From assembly GCA_023374045.1 (NCBI GenBank), contig JAIOTZ010000288.1, positions 1-64,000 on the forward strand: a stretch of 64,000 nt of DNA, read 5' to 3'. Source of the stretch: Limonium bicolor. Its lineage: Eukaryota > Streptophyta > Magnoliopsida > Caryophyllales > Plumbaginaceae. The notes below the pieces were generated by a model. The model made no database searches, was not told the origin of the DNA, and worked only from the letters and a program-made list of their open reading frames with translations. Positions 1 through 10,581 of this stretch are shown piece after piece (position 1 is the stretch's first letter; every line of letters begins with the position of its first letter). The position numbers and the translations under genes were made by a program.

Positions 1-890
1 ACTAAGATTCCTTAACCAAAAACACCTTGTCTTTTGAACCTTAAGTGGAATTTAAAGATAAGGATAGTAGCGATCTCATTCCGCCTTATATGAAATCGAA
101 TCTTAGTAAAACTTGTGGAATATATATATTGAATATCAAAGTGTTTACAAGGAAGACTCATCCCTAACCAAAATCTAACAAGGATCTCTACTTCACCATC
201 CACTCAAATAAGGAGAAATACATAAGGGAAGGAGATTGATCAAAGCCTTAACCCAAAAAGGAAATCTTCTCTTCTTCTTCGTGGAGGGATCCGTAGAAAT
301 GCCTTGGACACCAACAATGGAATGTGGGCGGAAATGAAGTGTGGATGGAGTGTATAGGTATGTTGGAATGTATTGATTGATGTAGACTCTCGGCCTATTT
401 ATAAGCCTCATTTGTGTCTGTTGCCGGGCGTCGTGCCGGATCAGGAGTAGCCGGCACATGTGGAAAACGTGTCAACTGCTCAACGGTCGAAACCGCCAAA
501 TCCGCGCGAAACAGTGCATATGCCGGGTAGGAGATACCCGGCATCATACCCGACACCAGCCAAATCACTAACGGTCAATAACTGCCATCGTTTGGTCAAC
601 CGGGGGACTCTTTACTTATGCCGGATGGAATGTACCCGGCATTAGGTTCGGAAAAGCCTGTTTTCTGATCTATGTTTATGCCGTGCAGGATTCATCCGGC
701 ATGGAGTCCAACATCAATGGAATTTCTGCCTAGAGATTCGTTTCTTCCATAGAAAACATAAAAAACATAAGACTGGACAAATAAAACACTTTAATACATA
801 ATATAGCATAAATAACCTCTATATAACTTTATTTAGATAAATATAACCCTAAATCTAGTGCATAAAATATGATAAGTCTGCGGCTTATCA
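1..890 (-). repeat. 3' LTR of element A (partial)
   Basis: This stretch matches 15060-15949 almost base for base and ends at 890 in TTATCA, the complement of the LTR start TGATAA. The copy of about 1.5 kb is truncated by the window start, so roughly 600 bp is missing. It contains several TGCCGG/CCGGCA words in inverted pairs. Confidence 0.9.
396..403 (-). promoter_or_regulatory. LTR TATA box, element A 3' LTR
   Basis: On the minus strand the sequence is TATAAATA followed by GGCCGAGA, and the same block is found in all four LTR copies of this family (also 15463-15470, 39835-39842 and 45949-45956). A conserved TATA in mid-LTR is the expected RNA polymerase II promoter of the retrotransposon. 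Confidence 0.65.
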
Positions 891-928
891 AGGCCCTACA
901 CTTACCTTTTGCTAGTCCTCAAGCAAAA
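891..928 (-). promoter_or_regulatory. Polypurine tract of element A with upstream hairpin
   Basis: On the minus strand AAGTGTAGGGCCT abuts the LTR start TGATAAG. Just upstream (907-928) TTTTGCT and AGCAAAA form a perfect 7-bp stem around an 8-nt loop containing GAGGA. It is one of three such modules in this element. Confidence 0.75.
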
Positions 929-1716
929 TTAGATTAGAAAGGAGTAATTACTTATGCACAAAACAGATAGACTTTAGAATGACAATTAGATAAATATTCT
1001 CAACTATTTGACTCTATTTCACAAGTATCACTTAATCATCCCTATTCCATCAAAACATACTAATGGGTAAAAATAAAGAATTTCAAAACCGATCAAAAAC
1101 TTTTGGGCTATTTTGCATAAGGGATTTGTAAACTCTCCTTTTTCCGGTTTCCATCATTCAGCTCTGTTTTTCAAGAGTATCTGAATGTGGCCAAGACACT
1201 CATCGATGTTTTTATGTTCAGCCCTATTTTGCAAGGGTTTCTGAATCAACCATGATTTTTTGCATTGAAGAACAGGGAATTTAGGAGAAAAACAAATGAA
1301 AAACCTCGTTTCTTACTTTTATTTTGAGGCACCTTTTTCAACCTCAAGGAATATAATGCTTTTCCTTTGGAAGAAGATTTTTTTTCTTTTTTTCTTTTTC
1401 TTCTTCTTCTTTTTTCACAAAACCCTTTTAAGATTTTCACCAAAAGATTTTCCACATTTTGAAAAAGGAAAGAAAATAATACCCAGAAGTAAATAAAGGA
1501 AAGAATTAGGAGGAAAGATCATATACTCATGTTAATAAAGAGAATTAAAAAGTTAAAAACATGAATCTACAAGTCATTAGAAAGCTTACCTCTTGAGAGA
1601 ACAAGCATTTATTCATTCCTAATCTTATCTCAATCAAAACATGCAAAAGTTTTAGTAAAACATGAAAACTCACAACTTATGCATATTATAAAAAAACTTT
1701 TTTTAAGGGGGTCCCT

Positions 1717-1751
1717 GCCCTACACTTGGCAGAACACTATCCCCAGTGTTC
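1717..1751 (-). other. Second hairpin plus PPT-like module of element A
   Basis: On the minus strand GAACACT and AGTGTTC (1732-1751) form a perfect 7-bp stem with a GGGGAT loop. Five bases later comes the PPT-like core AGTGTAGGGC (1726-1717). It lies in the 3' untranslated region, about 800 bp from the true polypurine tract. Element B has the same module at 44561-44600 with one mismatch in the stem. Confidence 0.6.
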
Positions 1752-1904
1752 AAATAAGAAATAGGACATTGTTTTTTTAAGAAGCTAAAAACAACTGAAT
1801 AGGAACAAAATAAGAGAAGACAACTAAAAAGAACAAAGTCAATAAAAAGGAAATAATAAAGATAGAGGGACTCCTCTGAGGTGAGAAATGCATGAGGAGG
1901 AACC

Positions 1905-1929
1905 GCCCTACACTTAGCCTTTTAGGCTA
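1905..1929 (-). other. First hairpin plus PPT-like module, overlapping the gag stop codon
   Basis: On the minus strand TAGCCT, AAA and AGGCTA form a 6-bp stem whose first three bases are the gag stop codon. The PPT-like core AGTGTAGGGC follows directly (1914-1905). Confidence 0.55.
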
Positions 1930-3319
1930 CTTGACATCATCTGAGATCCTTGGCAGGAAAGTGACCAAATTCGCATGCTCCCTTGGATTAGTTTGTGTTT
2001 GGGATGGGAGCTGACCTTGTTGTTGTGGTTGCGTCAGAAGTTGCTGCAACTGCAACTGCAACGTTTTGTGCTCCTTGCGAATGGTCGAGATCTCGTTATG
2101 AGCATCCTGGGTCTTGTTCATCAGGGCTGACATCATATCACGAAGTTCAGCCATTTCAGCCTCTAATGAAGATGTAGGATGGGATGGTCGGTATTGTCTC
2201 GGACCTCCCTGGTAGCCGGCTTGACTTTGGAAGTTGTGAGGGGGTTGGTTCCCCTGTTGCCATGGCTGCATGTACCCTTGATTGCTCACATAGTTGACTT
2301 CCTCAGTATTCTGAAAGTCTGTCATGTCAGGGCCTTGAGTGTGTGGTCGTGCACTAACCACATTCGCTTGCTGGGGAAGATGATTCATTGCTATTTGCTC
2401 CACCACCTTCTATAGAGCTCTAACCTTCGTGGATGTTTGAGCATTGCTCTCCAACAACTGCTCATGACTTTGCATCAGCTTTTTAAATTTAGCGTCTCCC
2501 TCGCCCACTTGATATAACCAGCGGTACCACCCCTGGTTCCACATGTGGCCCAATCTCTATCTCTTCGCAAAGAGATTCAACCCCACTAAGGAATTGATCT
2601 CCAAGCTTCTTCAGTATGTCTGCACCAAGGGTGGATAGGATCATCGTCTTGCATTGGTTGACCAATCCCTTATAAAACAACTAAGAAAGTTGTTCCTTGG
2701 TGAGGCCGTGGTGTGGACACGTGCGCAGCAACCCCTTGAATCTGTCCCAAGTCTCACAGATGTTCTTCGAGCCAGGTTATCTGAAGTTGTATATCTCAGC
2801 GATCATCTCCAGGTGCGACTTGGAGGCAGGAACTTATCATAAAATTTGGTTGCCATGTCCTCCCAAGTGGAAATAGTACTGGGGTTCAGACTATGGTACC
2901 ACTTGCTGGCGTTCCCTGTATGGCTATGGGGGAAGAGGGAAAGTCTGGCGTATTGGAGGACATTATTTGTGGAGGTTAGGCTATTTGTGTGTTGAAAGAA
3001 TTTGGTGATGTGGAGCAAGGCATCGTCCGGATTCGTACCGTCAAACATACCCAACTCCTTGATGCATCGGATCTGATGATATGGCTTAAGCTTTTGCCAT
3101 TCATCATACTCATTTTGTGCAAGGAGAGGGAGGTCGATCGCTGGTTTTTGGCCTTGGTTGGAGGGCCTGTTTATGCTTCGGACGGTCGGTGCTGCCATTT
3201 GTGTAGGAACTGCTTCTTGTAGGGTTCGTTGTTGCCTTAAAGTACGAAGCAGAGTTCTCTCGATCTCTGGGTCAAAGTTTTGTTAAATCTTCAGGTTGAC
3301 TTGTTGACCGGAGTAGCAT
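1927..3319 (-). pseudogene. Decayed gag of element A
   Basis: Gag forms the particle in which retrotransposon RNA is packaged and copied. The start is taken at 3319, matching the gag start of element B at 41594. The capsid-like part lies at 3198-2803 and shows the retrotransposon-gag signature: an HITKF helix, A-x-x-W-Y-x-S-L and TWEDM followed by FYDKFLPPSR. Further parts are readable in other frames at 2680-2489 (FYKGL, ADILKKLGDQF) and 2406-1927, where the C-terminus is glutamine-rich. At least three frame changes break it, one near the start where B reads through. No CCHC zinc knuckle is seen. The frame breaks mean no full product is expected, although some could be sequencing errors. Confidence 0.8.
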
Positions 3320-3852
3320 TCACCTTTTAATGATTTAGGAGGAGGAAAATACAACGTTATAATATTTCGTAGTAATTAAATAATAAGGTAATTACATATT
3401 AAATTTCCAAAAAATAGAAGAAACAAAATAAGGTATGTCGGACACGGTGCCGGGTACGGGGCGCCGACATTGGACTTCCTCCAAACTGCAGGGTTTATTT
3501 TACCCGGCGTTACGTCCGGCTTGTTCGAAAAATAAGAAAAACGCAAAAGAGGGAAAGATAAAATAGAAGTGCAATAGGACGAAAAACAACTCTAAAAAAT
3601 TGAAATGCAAAATAAAAGTTGAGACTTGATGTCGGGCTGTGCGCCGGTTGATTCTTATCCGGCTTAGGACTTCCTCCAAACTGCCGGACGTGTAGAACTC
3701 GGCACTTTACCCGGCTTCCTTTACGAATATTGAAAATATCTTGAACGTGCCGGACATACGGCGGGTAAAACCTGTCTGGCATCAGACTTCCTCCGATTAT
3801 GCCGGCTATTTTGTGCCCGGCAATATGCATGGCACATTCAAGTCTGCAAAAA
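3320..3852 (-). other. 5' leader of element A with three repeated GGAGGAAGTCC blocks
   Basis: No coding capacity is seen. The word GGACTTCCTCC (complement GGAGGAAGTCC) occurs three times, near 3472, 3668 and 3786. Each copy sits among TGCCGG/CCGGCA words in opposite orientation. Element B has the same three-part leader at 40975-41480. Confidence 0.6.
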
Positions 3853-3857
3853 CTAAG

Positions 3858-5649
3858 TGTGAGCCTCGATTTTAAACCCTATCCTATGTTGATTAAAGTT
3901 GATTAGGATCTAACCGGGTTTTAGGTCCACTTATAACCTAAGATTAATAACTATGTCATAAAACAATAATTATTAAAACCTAAGCTAGCTCACTGGAACC
4001 TATTATGAGTCGCCACCTAATTTTAACCTAGATCAAATTAGGAAAGGAGAGTTCGGGTTCGGGGGCTTGATATTCGACTTAATTAGGGTTCAAATTACTT
4101 TCATTACCCCTCCTAGGTCGTTTTTCCTCTACTCGGTTTAATTACGGCTTTCTACAAAGTTGTTTTTAACCTAGGTGCGCGCTTCTGTTTTTTTGTCTTT
4201 TTTAGCATTTTTTGACAGAAAATTAAAGTGGAAATTAAAACTACCTAAACTAGGGTTTCGGAGGCAGAATTAGGTCAAATTTTGTTTCCGTCCGTAGCCA
4301 CGGACCTATTGTCCGAAGCCACGGACCCCAGTTAACCTATATGAAAATAAAAGTCGAATTAAACAGAAAACAGAAAATCGTAAAGTCCGGGGCCTCGGAC
4401 AGACTGTCTGTGGGCCCGGACACTATTAAAAAAACCTAATTTTAAATTTTAAAAATCCCGCCGCCGTCCGTGGGTGTCCGAGCTTACGGACAGGGAGTCC
4501 GGGACCCCGGACACGACGTCCGTGGGTGCGGACAGCCCTCGGACGGCGGCTTTGAGGCTGTTCCCGAAGGTGTTTTCGGCTCAAATTTTATGGGTGCGTA
4601 GCCTGAAAGATGTACAATACGTTAGTGGTCGAAAGTTCTCAATTTGAATTCGAATTATGCACGAAACTTGGTAAACAAGTTATTGGACAGAAGCTTGAAT
4701 AAACAGCAATACAGAAGCGTACGAAGGTTAGTTTGAGCCCAAATTTTGAGGCAAGACAGATAATACCGTGGTGAATTGGGGAAGTGGAGTTTCTACCTGT
4801 TTTACCTTCGGATTCACAACGTTTCTTCACACCGGGATTCGTCGAGTGCTCCGTTGATGGCAGACCCGTGAGGATTTCGACCCAAGCTTCTGGTTGTTGG
4901 TTGTTCTTGCTGTTCTTCACGTTTTGGAGGTGTTTTTGTGGGGTTTTGATGATTATTGGTGCTTTAGGAATTGGAAAACGTGTTTAGATGGTGATTTCGG
5001 GGGATTTTCGGTATGATTTGGGTGGCCGGGTGTTGGAAAACGTGAGAGAGAGAGAGAGGCTGTGTTTTCTGACTCTCTAGGGTTCTTGAGCATATGAAGT
5101 TCTGATTTTATCCAAAAACCTATCCCCTTATATAGACTTTCTTAAAGATAAAGAAAATCTAGTAAAAGTAAGATTTTTTGATATTTTAATTAAGTGACTT
5201 CCCAAATAAATTTTGCTGTGAAATTTAACCACATGTCAAGGATGGATATTACGAATTTTCTGAGGTGGAACCGAATTTTTTTAATGTTGGAATATTTTTA
5301 AATTGAATTTCTCGTCAGATTCAGTCAGAAATTGCTAGAAAATTATTGGAAATTCTAAAAATCAAAATTCCAACGCCATTATGCTTAGAATGTCATCCTC
5401 TATCATGGGTTAAATATCAAAGCATTTCAAGTTGATTTGGGCATCCTTTGGAGGAGAGAGAAAGCTCATAGGAGGTCTTAGGAGCCTTTAAAGATTACCA
5501 AAACGCCTCCTGAAAGTGACGAAGCTGCTCCCCATGCCATGAAACGCGCCGATCGAGCCGGGATTCCTCACTGCTTGATTAAAATGCCTCTCACAACACC
5601 AGTACCTCGTAGACCCTAGCCAGGGGGGGTCAAAATTTTGGGTATAACA
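3858..5649 (-). repeat. 3' LTR of element C
   Basis: Direct repeat of 11534-13298. It carries a TATA box on the minus strand (TATATAAG, 5134-5127) and, near 4280-4560, a dense cluster of GTCCG/CGGAC words in inverted pairs. An AG dinucleotide run lies at 5046-5060. Confidence 0.9.
5127..5134 (-). promoter_or_regulatory. TATA box in element C 3' LTR
   Basis: TATATAAG followed by GGGATAGG on the minus strand; the same block is in the other LTR at 12780-12787. Confidence 0.5.
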
Positions 5650-5650
5650 G

Positions 5651-5700
5651 ATTGCCCCCCGTCAACTAGACTTTGTAATGAAAGTGAGAAGGCTAGTTGA
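5651..5700 (-). promoter_or_regulatory. Polypurine tract of element C with adjacent inverted repeat
   Basis: On the minus strand CGGGGGGCAATC ends next to the LTR start TGTTATACCC. Directly upstream, TCAACTAG (5700-5693) and CTAGTTGA (5669-5662) are perfect complements separated by 23 bases, so the tract sits at the foot of a stem-loop. Confidence 0.7.
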
Positions 5701-5765
5701 TGCTTGAGTGATACCCCAAAATTTCAAATGTTTCCAAGATCCTGCGTATTATCGAAAACTGACAA

Positions 5766-5945
5766 ATTGTGTCGAGCTATTCTAAGGCGCTGACTACCTA
5801 AAATGATGATATGATGTCAAACTGTTCTAAGGCGTTGACTACCTATGACGAATGAGATGATGTCAAGCTATTCTAAGGTGTTGACTACCTATAAGTAAAG
5901 TGAAATGAAGTAATGTCAAGCGATTCTAAGGCGTTGACTACCTAT
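5766..5945 (-). repeat. Tandem array 1 in element C 3' region
   Basis: Four copies of a 46-56 bp unit with the core TTCTAAGGCGTTGACTACC lie head to tail between the gag and the 3' LTR. Unit length varies because of short insertions. Confidence 0.8.
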
Positions 5946-5984
5946 GAGATGATGATAACTGGGTGGTATGCAAATGCAAGAATG

Positions 5985-6108
5985 CTGAAATGCTAATGAT
6001 GCTAATGATGCTAATGATGTTGATGATGTTGATGATAATGCTGGTGATAATGCTGATGATGCTGATGATAATGCTGATGATGCTGATGATAATGCTGATG
6101 ATGCTCGG
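5985..6108. repeat. GATGAT-rich microsatellite
   Basis: Repeats of GATGATGCT and GATGATAATGCT. The open frames across it are repeat artefacts. Confidence 0.85.
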
Positions 6109-6344
6109 ATGCTTCTGGGGACCGAAACCCGTGCTAATGCTCCTGGCTGGACCCAATGTGGACTTATTGCCATCGCCCCCCAAGCCGGTGTGCAGGGATA
6201 ACTCCTAGTAAAAACCTTGGGGACTTATTGCCTTCGCCCACCATTCGTTGATCCCGGAAATAAGTTGACATCGCAAAAGGAGGATTTATTGCCATCACCT
6301 CGCCAACTTTTCTGTCGCCAGGTCTTGTGACGCGCCTGGATAAT

Positions 6345-6925
6345 GCAACTAGGTCTTATGACGAGCCTATATGAATGAGATGAATGCAATGTGTTTGATG
6401 AGAGTGGGTAAGCTAGAGGGTAACTCTAGGTCTCACTACGAGCCTAAGGGAATGCAACTAGGTCTTACAACGAGCCTAAAAGATGGTTCTAGGTCTTATG
6501 ACGAGCCTAAAGGATGGTTCTAGGTCTTATGACGAGCCTAAGGGAATACGACTAGGTCTTACTACAAGCCTAAGGATGGATCTAGGTCTTATGACGAGCC
6601 TAAGGGAATGCAACTAGGTCTTACGACGAGCCTAAAAGATGGTTCTAGGTCTTATGACGAGCCTAAGGGAATACGACTAGGTCTTACTACGTGCCTAAGG
6701 ATGGATCTAGGTCTTATGACGAGCCTAAGGGAATACGACTAGGTCTTACTACGAGCCTAAGAGATGGTTCTAGGTCTTATGACGAGCCTAAAGGATGGTT
6801 CTAGGTCTTATGACGAGCCTAAGGGAATACGACTAGGTCTTACTACAAGCCTAAGGATGGATCTAGGTCTTATGACGAGCCTAAGGGAATGCAACTAGGT
6901 CTTATGACGAGCCTAAAGGTTGTTC
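6345..6925 (-). repeat. Tandem array 2 in element C, unit about 31 bp
   Basis: About 17 copies with the core AGGTCTTATGACGAGCCTAA, with higher-order alternation of the spacer (GGGAATGCAACT, GGATGGTTCT, GGGAATACGACT). Confidence 0.85.
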
Positions 6926-7004
6926 TAAGTGAAAGTGGGTAAAATGTATAAGTGGATGTAGAAGAATTAAAGTTCATGCCAAATCTGGAGATGGTAGTGC
7001 TCAA

Positions 7005-7370
7005 GATGGGCCTGCGGATGTTTGGACGTGGAGGTAGGGCTTAAGACGGGCCTGTGGGAATTTGATGTGGAGGAAGGGCTTAGGACGGGCCTGTGAATGT
7101 TTGGATGCGGAGGTAGGGCTTAAGACGGGCCTGCGGGATTTGATGTGGAGGAAGGGCTTAGGACGGGCCTGTGGTTTTGGATGCGGAGGTGGGCTTAAGA
7201 CGGGCCTGCGGGGATTTGAGGTGGAGGAAGGGCTTAGGACGGGCCTGTGGGTGTTTGGATGCGGAGGTGGGGCTTAAGACGGGCCTGCGGGGATTTGATG
7301 TGGAGGAAGGGCTTAGGACGGGCCTGTGGGTGTTTGGATGCAGGTGGGGCTTAAGACGGGCCTGTGAGAA
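7005..7370 (-). repeat. Tandem array 3 in element C, alternating units of about 39 bp
   Basis: Roughly nine half-units alternate between a GGGCTTAAGACGGGCCTG type and a GGGCTTAGGACGGGCCTG type, giving a dimer of about 78 bp. The core resembles that of array 2. A 169-codon open frame (7171-7680) runs through it but is a repeat artefact. Confidence 0.85.
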
Positions 7371-7422
7371 TGGTTTGAACCTTTGGGTTTTGGACTTTTG
7401 GGCCTCCATCGGTGTTGTTGTC

Positions 7423-7454
7423 GCAATTGTTGGAACCAACAATTGCCCCCAGTA
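7423..7454 (-). other. Internal PPT-like motif with perfect hairpin (copy 1)
   Basis: On the plus strand GCAATTGTTGG (7423-7433), AA, and CCAACAATTGC (7436-7446) form an 11-bp stem with a 2-base loop. It runs into the PPT-like word ATTGCCCCCAGTATT, which reads ACTGGGGGCAAT in the element's sense. Confidence 0.7.
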
Positions 7455-7487
7455 TTCTTTCTTAAGGCAATCTGAGTTAGAGTTCAT

Positions 7488-7522
7488 GGCAATCGATCGG
7501 AACGATCGATTGCCCCCAGTAT
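7488..7522 (-). other. Internal PPT-like motif with perfect hairpin (copy 2)
   Basis: GGCAATCGATCG (7488-7499), GAA, and CGATCGATTGCC (7503-7514) form a 12-bp stem with a 3-base loop. It again runs into ATTGCCCCCAGTATT. The stem sequence differs from copy 1 while the layout is the same. Confidence 0.7.
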
Positions 7523-9127
7523 TTTCTTTGGCTAAGCGTGCGAACAAGTCTCGTCCTCATAGGGTCAAGGCTTATGTTTTGATGTGGTGCTTCCTAACCT
7601 ACGCTCGATGTGTTTGGTGTTTGCACTCGTTTCTCACTTACGGTCACAACTTCTCAACCATTGAATTTGACATTTGTTAGATTTACGCGTTCAACCTGTT
7701 ACTTTCACGTGATTAGATACACAACTACTAAGTCGGAAGTCTTTTGAGCTTATAACGTGGCTATGGGGTGTGATGAATGACAACAGGATAATGGAGGAAT
7801 GTTTAGGATATGTGGAGCTTTAAAGATGACCAAAGCTGCAACTTGCACCGTCCCTTGGACTTGTCTTCTTTGCCTTGAAGTCGTTTGGCTATTTCATGAT
7901 GACTTAGCTTGTGAACTTGGGACTTGGAACTTTTTGGGTTGTTTCTTGCACCTTCTCTCTTTCTTCCAATTTTGGATTTCTTCGAGGCTTTTCAGGTTTG
8001 CCTTTCTTTGAACTTCCTTTCCTTCGGGGTTCTTGTGTTTCCCGGTTTTGAACTTTGAGAGCTGTGAGCTCATTTGGATCCTGTGTCACTTTGGGACCAT
8101 TTGCGGATCGTTTCGTCATGCTGGTAGCAATTTTGCTTCTTTGGACTTATGAAGTTGCTGTCCAAAAGTCGGGCTCCTTGCTTCCTTTGGTCACCGGGTC
8201 GGTTATTCATCATTGGCTAGCTTATTTGTGGAGCTTGTAGTGTTGTGAAAAAGGTTATATATGAAAAGCTCAGCGGGGGGTGCCTAGGGTTTAATGTCAG
8301 GGTTCACAAGCTTTTGGCTGTGTGGTGCTGTTTCCTAGGTGCTTCGTCATCCCTAATAGTTGTGTATCCATTCTTTGTTACTTTTCATAGGTTTAAGCGT
8401 AAATTTACAAAATATCTCCTTCGATCGGAGTCATGCCGTTTACCTTACCTTTAAATGTGGCCTCTCTGGAGTCGTGTAAAAATGACACGCTCTTTCGCTC
8501 TTGGTTTTACCACTCAAGGCACTCTCGCGAAGTGTACACTCGGAGACTTGCTTGCACATTTAAACAAAAGAAACAAACATTATCGTTCCTTAACTCAGAT
8601 TGCCCCCAGTATTGTTGTGGGGTCTTCTTGACAAACCTTAGAATGCCCAAGTTATTAGTGGAGGGTGACTGCATGTGTGGTGGTGAACAATGGTGGTGAC
8701 GGGGTGATTGATGAGTGATTTTTTTCTTTTTTTTTTTTGCGGCAGCAGCTTTGTTTTTGATGAAATGACGGAATGCTGTGACATGTGGGATGGCTGTGGG
8801 GAAGGTGGCGAGTGTGCGGATGGGAAGGCGGTTTTGCACAGGAGGTTTCGTGAAAAACAAAGGTCCTTACTCTTATATGTTTGCAGACATGCCTTATGAG
8901 AGAGTTTTCTTTTCCTTTCTTTTTCCTTTTCTTTTTAGCACATGAACGGAAGTATAAACGTTGAAACATGAACAAAGAAGAAATTTTATTGATGACCCAA
9001 GGGAACAACAATGGTACCGAGTACCAACTAAACAGCAGAACTAGCTAAAACAACCTAAAAGAAAAGAAAAAGGAAAAGGACAAAAGCTACGCAAAACAAC
9101 TTAAAAGGAGAAAAACAACAAAGATTC
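7523..9127 (-). other. Non-coding 3' region of element C
   Basis: Apart from the third PPT-like word and two T-rich runs (8719-8739 and 8908-8938, the latter alternating with C) I see no gene. Short open frames on both strands show no recognisable domain and no agreement between frames. Confidence 0.6.
8592..8612 (-). other. Internal PPT-like motif (copy 3)
   Basis: AACTCAGATTGCCCCCAGTA repeats the PPT-like word. Its flank is the complement of GGCAATCTGAGTTA at 7466-7479, giving an inverted repeat about 1.1 kb apart. Confidence 0.5.
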
Positions 9128-10581
9128 CTAGTGGTGATCTGGCATAGGGTTCCCGAAGATATTCCCGCGCTCTGAGAACTGAAGTCCCTGGTCAATCAGG
9201 TCTTGGATCTTATGCTGTAGGGCCCTGCAATGATCGGTGTCGTGACCTGGTAACTGATGGTAGTGACAGAACTGATTTGGACTCCTGCCCAAACGGGTGA
9301 CTCCTGGTCGGGGCGGAAGAGGCTGTAAGATGTTCTGCTCCTGGAGCTTTTTCAGAGCATGACTCAAAGGCCGACCGATATCTGTGAATTCTCGCTGACT
9401 GAAATCCGGTCTGGGAGGCGGTACCGCTCGATAGTTCCTCCCTTGCTCCCTTGGCTGCTGGACTGCATTCACCTCGTACTGTCCCGCGTACCTCTGCGGT
9501 GCGCTCTGTGCATAAGCTGTGGTTGGGTAGGAAGCTTTCGCCGGTTCAGATTTTGAGAACTTTGAATTACTTCCGGCTCCTCGAGAATATCCAAGCTTTA
9601 GGTCTCCCCTGTGGATCTTCTCCTCCAAAACTCCTACCTGGCCCATGAGCATATCAAAGCTTGGAAAGTACATATACTTTAATTCATCATTGTACTGCTT
9701 TTGCATGTTCTCAACAATCATGCGAATTTGTTCCTGCTCATCCATCCTTGTGGGCATGCCCGCTGCTTTCCTCCTCCACCGCTTTATAAAGTCAGACATG
9801 GACTCACTTCCTGTTTGGCGCGTGCTGGCAAGGTCAGACCGGGTGATTTCCAAGTTTTTAGCATACTCAAAGTGAGTCAGGAAGGCTTCACATATCTCCT
9901 CGTACGTCTTGGTGTTCATTCTCTGAGTTAGGTACCATCGTTGAGGAATCTCATCTAAGTACCGAGCGAAAACCTTGGCCTTCTGCATATCATTGAGCCT
10001 CAGGATAGACATCTCCCGATCAAACATCGCCAAATGAATTTGGGGATCGGTCGAGCCCTTGTAGAGAGCCAAAGTGGGGAGCTTCAGCTTTGCAGGTAGC
10101 TCAACGTCTGGATAGGATCCCATGGAGAGGTAGTCAAAACCAGCAGGTTTTCCAGCCTTTTCCATGCGCTCAATGCGCCTCAGAGCCCTCTGAACCTCAG
10201 CGGCTAACTGATTCCCGGGAGCACCACCTCCATATCCGACATGGGTGTCATGTCCCTCCAAGGAGATATTGTCCATGCCGTATAAAGGGTTGACAAATCC
10301 TTGCAGTGGTCCTTCTCGTCTTGCTGCCTCCAAGGATCCTATTTTCTCATGGAGCTCAACTGTTGCCGCTGTATGCCGTGCCTCCAGGGCTTCAATGGCA
10401 GCTGATGTTTCTGTACCAGGCTGGCCATTTGATCCTGCTCCCCCATTGGACCCCCAGCGGTCCTGCTTTGGGCTGCCGTTTCCAATGCGGCCAACTTATC
10501 TTCTAGCTTGGCGATTGTGTCCACATACTTATTCTCGAGTGCCTGGATTGCTTCCTGGTGTTTTAAATCAAAATTTTTCAT
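9128..10581 (-). CDS. Gag polyprotein of element C (Tat/Ogre type), one frameshift
   Basis: The structural protein of the retrotransposon particle. The largest intact part is 10333-9128 (401 codons). The reading continues upstream to a start at 10581 with one frame change near 10440, where the protein has a heptad-like coiled-coil stretch (ALENKYVDTIAKLEDKLAALE). The central part has the capsid-like gag region: LPTLALYKGSTDPQIHL, then RWYLT, FLTHFEYAKN and the SMSDFIKRWR motif. The C-terminus ends in a compact C-x-Y-H-x4-G-H-x4-C knuckle (CHYHQLPGHDTDHC), as in Tat/Ogre gags, followed by a leucine-rich tail. No protease or polymerase follows. With the frameshift counted as an error, the gag looks functional, in contrast to the broken gags of A and B. 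Confidence 0.85.

Noticed and set aside
5916..6208. Overlapping methionine/leucine- or serine/isoleucine-rich frames on both strands
   Set aside because: Products of the GATGAT microsatellite; three overlapping frames are open at once.
6345..6925. Regular short repeats as a CRISPR-like array
   Set aside because: Units are contiguous with related spacers, in a plant retrotransposon 3' region; no CRISPR features.
7171..7680. 169-codon open frame on the plus strand
   Set aside because: It runs through the 39-bp tandem array and into non-coding DNA of element C. The array unit happens to be open in several frames, and an overlapping 129-codon frame exists on the other strand.
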